DNA of 64,000 bases, from contig OY759268.1 of assembly GCA_963662155.1 (NCBI GenBank), positions 57,839,469-57,903,468 of the forward strand. Direction: 5' to 3'. Positions 24,301 through 33,763 of the stretch are shown here, piece by piece (the stretch's first letter is position 1; each line of letters starts with the position of its first letter). Made by a program: the position numbers and the translations under genes. This stretch comes from Lamellibrachia columna. Lineage: Eukaryota > Annelida > Polychaeta > Sabellida > Siboglinidae. A model generated the notes under the pieces. The model made no database searches and had not been told where the DNA came from. It saw only the letters and a list, made by a program, of their open reading frames with translations.

Positions 24301-27300
24301 GAATACACAGACACATGTCACAGTCCAGATTATGTAGTCCATTGTGGTGAATACACAGACACATGTCACAGTACAGATTATGTTGTCCATTGTGGTGAAT
24401 ACACATACACATATCACAGGCCAGATTCTGTAGTCCATTGTGGAGAATACACAGACACATGTCACAGTCCTGATTCCATAGTCCATCGTGGTGAATACAC
24501 AGACACATGTCACAGTCCATATTCTGTAGTCCATTGTGGTGAATACACAGACACATGTCAAAGTCCAGATTCTGTAGCCCATTGTAGTGAATACACATGT
24601 CACATTCCATATACTGTTGTCCATTGTGGTGAATACATAGACACATGTCACAGTCTAGATTATGTAGTCCATTTTGTTGAATACACAGACACATGTCACA
24701 GTCTAAATTATGTAGTCCATTGTGGTGAATACACAGACACATGTCACAGTCCAGATTATGTAGTCCATTGTGGTGAATACACAAACACATGTCACAGTCC
24801 AGATTATGTAGTCCATTGTGGTGAATACACAGACACATGTCACAGTCTAGATTCTGTAGTCCATTGTGGTGAATACACAGACACATGTCACAGTCCAGAT
24901 TCTGTTGTCCATTGTGGTGAATACACAGACACATGTCACAGTCTAGATTCTGTAGTCCATTGTGGTGAATACACAGGCACATGTCACAGTCCAGATTATG
25001 TAGTCCATTGTGGTGAATACACAGACACATGTCACAGTCTAGATTCTGTAGTCCATTGTGGTGAATACACAGACACATGTCACAGTCCAGATTCTGTTGT
25101 CCATTGTGGTGAATACACAGACACATGTCACAGTCCAGATTCTGTAGTCCATTGTGGTGAATACACAGACACATGTTACAATCCAGATTATGTAGTCCAT
25201 TGTAGTGAATACACAGACACATGTCACAGTCTAGATTCTGTAGTCCATTGTGATGAATACACAGACACATGTCACAGTCCAGATTATGTAGTCCATTGTG
25301 GTGAATACACAGACACATGTTACAGTCCAGATTATGTAGTCCATTGTTGTGAATACACAAACACATGTCACAGTCCAGATTCTGTAGTCCATTGTGGTGA
25401 ATACACAGACACATGTCACAGTCCAGATTCTGTAGTCCATTGTGGTGAATACACAAACACATGTCACAGTCCAGATTCTGTAGTCCATTGTTTTGAATAC
25501 ACAGACTCATGTCACAGTCCAGATTATGTAGTCCATTGTGGTGAATACACAGACTCATGTCACAGTCCAGATTCTGTTTTCCATTTTGGTGAATACACAG
25601 ACACATGTCACAGTCTAGATTCTGTAGTCCATTGTGGTGAATACACAGGCACATGTCACAGTCCAGATTATGTAGTCCATTGTGGTGAATACACAGACAC
25701 ATGTCACAGTCTAGATTCTGTAGTCCATTGTGGTGAATACACAGACACATGTCACAGTCCAGATTCTGTTGTCCATTGTGGTGAATACACAGACACATGT
25801 CACAGTCCAGATTATGTAGTCCATTGTGGTGAATACACAGACACATGTTACAATCCAGATTCTGTAGTCCATTGTAGTGAATACACAGACACATGTCACA
25901 GTCTAGATTCTGTAGTCCATTGTGATGAATACACAGACACATGTCACAGTCCAGATTATGTAGTCCATTGTGGTGAATACACAGACACATGTTACAGTCC
26001 AGATTCTGTAGTCCATTGTTGTGAATACACAAACACATGTCACAGTCCAGATTCTGTAGTCCATTGTGGTGAATACACAGACACATGTCACAGTCCAGAT
26101 TCTGTAGTCCATTGTGGTGAATACACAAACACATGTCACATTCCAGATTCTGTAGTCCATTGTTTTGAATACACAGACTCATGTCACAGTCCAGATTATG
26201 TAGTCCATTGTGGTGAATACACAGACACATGTCACAGTCTAGATTCTGTAGTCCATTGTGGTGAATACACAGACACATGTCACAGTCCAGATTCTGTTGT
26301 CCATTGTGGTGAATACACAGACACATGTCACAGTCCAGATTATGTAGTCCATTGTGGTGAATACACAGACACATGTTACAATCCAGATTCTGTAGTCCAT
26401 TGTAGTGAATACACAGACACATGTCACAGTCTAGATTCTGTAGTCCATTGTGATGAATACACAGACACATGTCACAGTCCAGATTATGTAGTCCATTGTG
26501 GTGAATACACAGACACATGTTACAGTCCAGATTCTGTAGTCCATTGTTGTGAATACACAAACACATGTCACAGTCCAGATTCTGTAGTCCATTGTGGTGA
26601 ATACACAGACACATGTCACAGTCCAGATTCTGTAGTCCATTGTGGTGAATACACAAACACATGTCACATTCCAGATTCTGTAGTCCATTGTTTTGAATAC
26701 ACAGACTCATGTCACAGTCCAGATTATGTAGTCCATTGTGGTGAATACACAGACTCATGTCACAGTCCAGATTCTGTTTTCCATTTTGGTGAATACACAG
26801 ACACATGTCACAGTCCAGATTCTGTTTTCCATTTTGGTGAATACACAGACACATGTCACAGTCCAGATTCTGTAGTCCATTTTGGTGAATACATAGACAC
26901 ATGTCACAGTCCAGATTCTGTTGTCCATTGTGGTGAATACACAGACACATATCAATGTCTAGATTATGTAGTCCATTGTGGTGAATACACAGACACATGT
27001 CACAGTCCAGATTATGTAGTCCATTGTGATGAATACACAGACACATGTCACAGTCGAGATTCTGTAGTCCATTGTGGTGAATACACAGACACATGTCACA
27101 GTCCAGATTATGTAGTCCATTGTGATGAATACACAGACACATGTCACAGTCCAGATTCTGTAGTCCATTGTGATGAATACACAGACACAGGTCACAGTCC
27201 AGATTATGTAGTCCATTGTGGTGAATATACAGACACAGGTCACAGTCCAGATTCTGTTGTCCATTGTGATGAATACATAGACACATGTCACAGTCCAGAT

Positions 27301-27766
27301 TCTGTAGTCCATTGTGATGAATACACAGACACATGTCACAGTCCAGATTCTGTAGTCCATTGTGATGAATACACAGACACATGTCACAGTCGAGATTCTG
27401 TAGTCCATTGTGGTGAATACACAGACACATGTCACAGTCCAGATTATGTAGTCCATTGTGATGAATACACAGACACATGTCACAGTCCAGATTCTGTAGT
27501 CCATTGTGATGAATACACAGAAACAGGTCACAGTCCAGATTATGTAGTCTATTGTGGTGAATACACAGACACAGGTCACAGTCCAGATTCTGTAGTCCAT
27601 TGTGGTGAATACACAGACACATGTCACAGTCTAGGTTTTGTAGTCCATTGTGGTGAATACACAGACACATGTCACAGTCCAGATTTTGTAATCCATTGTG
27701 GTGAATACACAGACACAGGTCACAGTCCAGACTCTGTAGTCCATTGTTGTGAATACACAGACACAT
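21320..27766 (-). other. 2148-codon open frame in the satellite
   Basis: From an ATG at 27766 to a TAA at 21320 the minus strand has no stop. The product would be about 134 copies of the 16-residue unit MCLCIHHNGLQNLDCD with scattered changes (Q/H, L/Q, H/N), about one residue in five being Cys. It has no signal peptide, no known domain and no non-repetitive start. All length variation is in multiples of three (6-bp deletions giving MCIHYNG-type units). A recently amplified 48-bp satellite would give the same picture without translation, so I do not call it a gene. Confidence 0.3.
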
Positions 27767-27830
27767 GTCACAGACCAGATTTTGTAGTCCATTGTGGTGA
27801 ATTCACAAGACTCTTGTCACAGTACAGGTC

Positions 27831-28985
27831 CTGCGATAACGTCTCTCCTGCCAGCTACTGGGCACTCATTCGACAGGTCCTTCTGTGCTAACGTCTCTCC
27901 TGCCAGCTACTGGGTACTCATGCAACAGGTCCTTCTGTGCTAACGTCTCTCCTGCCAGCTACTGGGCACTTATGCAAAAGGTCCTGTGCTAACTCCTCTT
28001 CTGCTAACTACTGGGCACTCATGCAACATGTCCTTATGTGCTAACATCTCTCCTGCCAGGTACTGGTCGCTCATGCAACAGGTCCTGTGCTAACGTCTCT
28101 CCTGCCAGCTAGCTACTGGGCACTTATGCAACAGGTCCTGTGTTAACGTCTCTCCTGCTAGCTAATGTGCACTCATGCAACAGGTCCTGTGCTAACGTCT
28201 CTCCTGCTAGCTAATGTGCACTCAAGCAATAGGTCCTGTGCTAACTCGTCTACTGCCATCTACTTGGCACTCATGCAACAGGTCCTGTGTTAACGTCTCT
28301 CCTGCCAGCTAGCTACTGGGCCCTCATGCAACAGGTCCTGTGCTAACATCTCTCCTGCCAGCTAGCTACTGAGCACTCATGCAACAGGTCTTGTGTTAAC
28401 GTCTCTCCTGCCAGCTAGCTACTGGGCCCTCATGCAACAGGTCCTGTGCTAACATCTCTCCTGCCAGCTAGTTACTGAGCACTCATGCAACAGGTCCTGT
28501 GTTAACGTCTCTCCTGCCAGCTAGCTACTGAGCACTCATGCAACAGGTCTTGTGCTAACATCTCTCCTGCCAGCTAGCTACTGGGCCCTCATGCAACAGG
28601 TCCTGTGCTAACATCTCTCCTGCCAGCTAGCTACTGGGCCCTCATGCAACAGGTCCTGTGCTAACATATCTCCTGCCAGCTAGCTACTGGGCCCTCACGC
28701 AACTGGACCTGTGCTACCTCCTCTACTGCTAGCTACTGGGCCCTCATGCAACAGGTCCTGTGCTAACATCTCTCCTGCCAGCTAGCTACTGGGCTCTCAT
28801 GCAACAGGTCCTGTGCTAACTCCTCTACTGCTAGCTACTGGGCCCTCATGCAACAGGTCCTGTGCTAACATCTCTCCTGCCAGCTAGCTACTGGGCCCTC
28901 ATGCAACAGGTCCTGTGCTAACATATCTCCTGCCAGCTAGCTACTGGGCACTCATGCAACAGGTCCTGTGCTAACGTCTCTCCTT
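27831..28985. repeat. 53-bp array, about 21 units
   Basis: Units contain GTCCTGTGCTAACATCTCTC, CTGCCAGCTAGCTACTGGG and CACTCATGCAACAG; length is 49-53 bp because the GCTA word is one or two copies. The period is not a multiple of three, so no long frame survives. The 48-bp satellite passes into it directly near 27810-27830. The array stops inside a unit at CCAGCT (28984), where CR1-like copy B begins; related units resume at about 31903. Confidence 0.92.
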
Positions 28986-31904
28986 CCAGCTATTTAACAA
29001 GATTTAACAAGATTGCCATCTCGAACAACAAGTTCCAGATGGCAAGTGGACAAGGAAGCCAATGGCTTATCGAGAGTCCAACAATGTTCTCATTTATGTG
29101 TAGCCCGCCCTTATCAGATATCTGTTAATTCTATTTTTAAACATATTCACACTACTAGCATTAACACAATCATTTGGCAGTTTGTTCCATTCATTTATCA
29201 CCCTCTGTGAGAAAGAGTACTTTCTCATGTCCAACCTACACTGCTCCTTAACTAATGCTGCTTTGTGACCTCTGGTTCTACTGCCTTCTTTAAGTTTGAA
29301 GAACATATTCCTATCAACATCCTCATAACCGTTCACTATTTTAAACACTTCTATTTGGTCTCCTCTTAGTCTCCTGGTCTCTAACCACACTGTAATAAGC
29401 GACTTTCGTAACTAAGGTCTCTTAATTCTGGAATCATTTTAGTTGCTCTTCGTTGTATTCTTTCTAGCTTGTCTATGTCTTTTTTACGATATGGCCTCCA
29501 TGCTTGAATACAATATTCCAAATGTGGTCTAAATATTGCTTTGTACAGGGGTACAATTAGATGTTTCTCCTTATATGTGATAGTTTTCCTAATTATCCCT
29601 AGAATTTGATTTCCTTTCGAAGCAGCAATCCCACATTGCTCTGAAAGTTTCATGTCAGTACTAAATGTTACTCCTAAATCCTTTTCTTGTGTGGTTCTAT
29701 CTAGTACAGCATCCCCCATTTTATATTCCTCGTCCATATTTCCATGTCCTATGTGTATACATTTACACTTCCCAAAATTTAATAACATTTGCCATTTTTC
29801 TGATCATTAAACTAATTTTTCTAGATCAACCTGTAAACTTTTTTTATCTGTATCATTAGTAACCTTTCTGAATACTTTTGTGTCATCTGCAAATTTGAGT
29901 ACTTTGCTTGATATGTCATCCTCCAAATCATTTATATGTATTAAAAACAGTATAGGGCCTAATAGTTTGAAATCTCACCATCTACTATTACTCTCTGTCT
30001 TCTGTGTGTAAGCCATTTTTCTATCCAGTTGATTACACCATTGCCTATACCATGGGCTTTTAGTTTAAGTAACAATCTTTGATGTGGCACTTTATCGAAA
30101 GCTTTCTGAAAATCTAAGTAGGCAACATCCACTGGTGACCCGTCATCTACCCACTTTGTAATTTCTTCCAAAAAACATAAGAGATTGGTTAGACATGACC
30201 TTGCTTTTAGGAATCCATGTTGAGATGTATTTATTAATTTATGTTTTACTAGGAATTCCACCATGTGGTCTCTAATTAATGTTTCGAGTAATTTACATAC
30301 AACTGATGTTAAACTCACTGGTCTGTAATTGTCTGGCTTCTTCCTCGATCCCTTCTTAAATAGCGGCGTAATGTTTGCTTCTTTCCATTCTGAAGGAACT
30401 ATTCCTTCATCTAGTGACATTTTGCAAGTGGTGTACTAATTTGCTCAACAATTTCCTTAAGCAGTTTTGGTGGTATCCCATCAACTCCAGGTGATTTATT
30501 ATCTTTCATCTTCTTAATTTTCTTTGCTATCATCTCAGGAGTTACAAATAACTGCCCTAAATGTTCTGATTTATTGCCCTCAAATTTAGTCAATGGACAT
30601 GGAAGTGAGCTGATATCTTCTGTGGTAAAAACTGAGCTGAAATACTCATTCAGGACCTCTGCCATTTGGAACCCGTCTGAAATTATGTTTTCACTGTTGT
30701 TTTCCAGTGGTCCGACCTTATCTCGAACTTTCTGTTTACTCCTTACATAAGCATAGAAACTATAATTTCAGTTGTAGCTAGGTTAAGTGCCTCTTTGTAG
30801 TTTGTGTAGTCTTCTACATTTCCAGTGTGTTTATAGACCCTCCACAGCATCTGTTTGTGAGCAATTTTTCTAATAGCTTCTTTTGACAGGTGTTTTTTCC
30901 TGGACTTTTTCCCTTGTTTTCTTAATGGAACAAATTTCTTAATAATGCCCTCAATCTCATATTTTAAACAAGTCCAGCATTCTTTTGCTGTCTTGTTCTT
31001 CAGCAAGTTATTCCAATCTATATTTGCTAGATATGTTCTCATCACTTTATATTTGCCTTTGTTGAAGTTCCTCCTCCATTGTTTTTTATATGTATTCCCT
31101 GTTTTTACTTTTATATTAAAATGGATTTGGTTATGGTCACTTGAACCCAAAGGTTCGTGTACTTTAACATTATCAACTAGTTCATTTTGAGAAGACAAAA
31201 TTAAATCTAACACATTCCCACCTCTGGTTGGTTCCAAGACATGTTGAGTAAGGAAACAATCCTGTGTTAGAAGTAGAAACTGATGGTCGTCACCTCCAGC
31301 ACTCTCTAATGATTCCCACTGTATATGGCCATGGTTAAAATCACCCATTACAACACATTCTCCCTTGCTCACCTCCCTTATCGCATTTTGTAATTTTACA
31401 TCTTCCTCTTGTCCTATGTTAGGACTACGATAAACTACTCCTATTGTTAATGTTGAGTTCCTGGTAACTATGTTACACCAAATTGTTCCACACTATCTGC
31501 TTCACTTTTCAGTGTTATTTCATATGCTTGGATAGATTCTTTAATATATAAAATTACTCCACCTCCCCTTCTTACTTGTCTATCCTTCCTAAACATTACA
31601 TAGCCTGGCAGTGCTAACTCAGCATCTACTATATCTTCATTTGCCCTTGATTCTGTGATGCCTATTACACGAGGATCAATATCTGCTACCATAATGTCTA
31701 ACTCACTTTTTTTATTTACTATGCTCCTGGCATTTAAGCATACACATTTAAGTTCATTGTCCGAAATTATTGGTGAACATTTCTTCCGATGTGTATTTGT
31801 AGTAGTACTCCTTTGAGTTTTCTCTGTCAGTTCCCCCTGTGCATCTAGTTTAAATAATTTATGGTACCTGTGCCCTCGTCGACAACTCTGACAAACTCGC
31901 ACTC
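28986..31904 (-). mobile_element. CR1-like retrotransposon copy B inside an array
   Basis: A minus-strand element. Its 3' end (28986-29015) carries the same tandem 10-bp word as copies A and C. Its 5' end is truncated near 31904, just before CATACATGCTTTTCTGTGCT, which is the second half of an array unit. The element therefore sits inside the 53/49-bp array. It belongs to a subfamily clearly diverged from A and C (for example NDCVNASSVNMFKNRI in place of TDCVTVSSVNMFKNKV). Confidence 0.9.
29094..31902 (-). pseudogene. CR1-like ORF2, broken in at least five places (copy B)
   Basis: Reading from 31902: CVCLNARSIVNKKSELDIMV and GITESRANEDIVDAEL (endonuclease), then VMGDFNHGHIQWESLES and GSSDHNQIHFNI in another frame. 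Next come ITPLFKKGSRKKPDNYRPVS and VAYLDFQKAFDKVPHQRLLL (RT), and finally the C-terminal tail ending in YLIRAGYT. The six surviving frames do not join. About 40 bp are missing near 29960, removing the GVPQGSVLGP block of the RT, and about 65 bp are missing near 30763. The FADD region lies between frames. It cannot make a working enzyme. Confidence 0.88.
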
Positions 31905-32388
31905 ATACATGCTTTTCTGTGCTAACGTCAATCAGAGGACAAACAATCATTGATTTGCTTGAATTAATTTAACAATGTTTGAGTGTATTTTTAATAGAGT
32001 GTGGACATGTGACGTTACCAATAATAAAGACCATCAACCATGTTTTCTTGGCGGTAGTGACATTCTGGGAAGAATCACTCGGTTAATACGCATGACCATG
32101 GATACATTATTAATTATCTTAGTTTCAACTAAATTATATTAAAAAATATGCAGTTTAATGGCATAGCAGTTTTGTTATATGTAACCTTTGATGGTTTGGA
32201 ATACCTCCTTGATCACTAGTAATGGCACTTTGGCCCTTTCCCTATCACAGTGAGTTTTGATTGCATACTGCATTCAAATATATAAATAATTTAAATAAAC
32301 ATTTGTTTCATTACTATTTTCCAAGCGTTTTGGAGTAAACCTTGTGAAAGGTACATTGTCAATTTTATTATATTAATATTCTTACTCA
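31905..32388. repeat. Direct repeat flanking the 49-bp array, left copy
   Basis: Matches 32877-33285 over about 400 bp, from CATACATGCT and GTGCTAACGTCAATCAGAGG through GGACATGTGACGTTACCAAT and ACCATCA to TTGATCACTAGTAATGGCAC and CATACTGCATT. Differences are scattered substitutions and small indels. The block was duplicated together with array units on each side, so unequal exchange between arrays could have produced it. Confidence 0.85.
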
Positions 32389-32876
32389 TACAAGCCCTTC
32401 TGTGCTACTGCCTCTCCTTCCAGCAGCTGGGCGCTCATACAAGCCCTTCTGTGCTACTACCTCTCTGCCAGCAGCTGGGCGCTCGTACAAGCCCTTCTGT
32501 GCTAGCGTCTCTGCTGCCAGCAGCTGGGCGCTCATAGAAGCCCTTCTGTGCTAGCGTCTCTGCTGCCAGCAGCTGGGCCTCATACAAGCCCTTCTGTGCT
32601 AGCGTCTCTCCTGCCAGCAGCTGGGCGCTCATACAAGCCCTTCTCTGCTAGCGTCTCTCCTGCCAGCAGCTGGGCGCTCATACAAGCCCTTCTGTGCTAC
32701 TGCCTCTCCTGCCAGCAGCTGGGCGCTCATACAAGCCCTTCTGTGCTAGCGTATCTCTTGCCAGCAGCTGGGCGCTCAATCAAGCCCTTCTGTGCTGACG
32801 TCTCTCCTGCCAACAACTGGGCGCTCATACAAGCCCTTCTGTGCTGACGTCTCTCCTGCCAACAGCTGGGCGCTCA
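32389..32876. repeat. 49-bp array, ten units
   Basis: Ten copies of a 49-bp unit with CCCTTCTGTGCTAGCGTCTC, TCCTGCCAGCAGCTGGGCGC and TCATACAAG. It is related to the 53-bp array at 27831-28985 (shared TGTGCTAACGTCTCTCCTGC and CTGGGC..CTCAT), so both come from one ancestral minisatellite. Confidence 0.92.
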
Positions 32877-33285
32877 TACATGCTCTTCTGTGCTAACGTC
32901 AATCAGAGGAACAAACCATTGTTTATTTGGTTGAATTAATTTAACAATGTTTGAGTGTAATAGGGTGTGGACATGTGACGTTACCAATAATAATGACCAT
33001 CAGTTAAACTATGTTTTCTTGGTGGTAGAGACTTTCAGGGAAGAATCACTCAGTTAATACGCATGACCATGGGTACATTGTTAATTATCTTAGTTTCAAC
33101 TAAATGATATAAAAAATATGCAATTTAATGGCATAGTTCTCTATATATAACCTTTGATGGTTTGGAATACCACCTTGACCACTAGTAATGGCACTTTGGC
33201 CCTGTCCCTATCGCAGTGAGTTTTGATCGCATACTGCATTAATATATATTGTCAATTTTATTAATCAATTTTCTTACTAGTGACA
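32877..33285. repeat. Direct repeat flanking the 49-bp array, right copy
   Basis: Partner of 31905-32388. It diverges from the left copy near 33245-33285, where the left copy runs on into array units and this one into AT-rich sequence. Confidence 0.85.
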
Positions 33286-33663
33286 TAGGTATTTTCATTA
33301 CATGTTTTTCAGAAACTTTAAAGACCTCAAAAATAAAAAAAATAAAAATCCAGATTTGTATTTGTTTGATATATTACTATGACATAAATTATTTGCAAAA
33401 AGAAAAAAAAACAATTTTAGAAAACTAAGTATTCAATTTTGCATTTACGATCCGCTTCAGTGACTATCTGCAAACTAGGCTGTGGCATCAAAGAGCGGAC
33501 CGACTAGATTTCCAGTGTTTCATTTACATCATAAACAATAGCAATGGTTTTTGCATTCGTTAAAGTTTTTCATTTTACACATTTTTTTACCTTTTACAAG
33601 CTGTTTGCGCTCAAGGACATATTATATGGATGTTAGTCAGACATCGACATGGTGAAAATATGT
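33286..33663. other. AT-rich gap, nothing recognised
   Basis: AT-rich sequence with A runs and no frame, repeat or motif I can support. It ends where copy C begins. Confidence 0.4.
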
Positions 33664-33763
33664 CATTTAACAAGATTTAACAAGATTTGCCATCCAAGCC
33701 AAAGGCCCAGATGGCAAGTGGACAAGGAAGCCATTGGCTTATCGAGAGTCCAACAATGTTCAT

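Larger units (their letters stand above)
10160..27830. repeat. 17.7-kb satellite of 48-bp monomers
   Basis: About 368 tandem monomers of 48 bp; a typical monomer contains CACAGTCCAGATTCTGTAG, TCCATTGTGGTGAATACACA and GACACATGT. Register is exact. A marker variant (GGCCAG in place of the usual GTCCAG) recurs at 11081, 11849, 13817, 15395, 16163, 16787, 17315, 19139, 21923 and 24419. Its spacings are all multiples of 48, apart from 1578, which is 33 monomers minus a 6-bp deletion near 15145. Blocks of variants recur in the same order, showing higher-order duplication. In the consensus, two minus-strand frames and one plus-strand frame lack stops. It lies in what appears to be an intron between the exons at 5004 and 39061. 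Confidence 0.97.

Noticed and set aside
10135..27627. Many separate genes with TCVCVFTTMDYRIWTV repeats on the minus strand
   Set aside because: They are the second frame of the same satellite, broken by one common variant that turns Trp into a stop; several apparent starts are GTG rather than ATG.
10160..27830. CRISPR-like array (regular repeats)
   Set aside because: Monomers are head-to-tail with no unique spacers, the host is an animal, and there are no cas-like genes.
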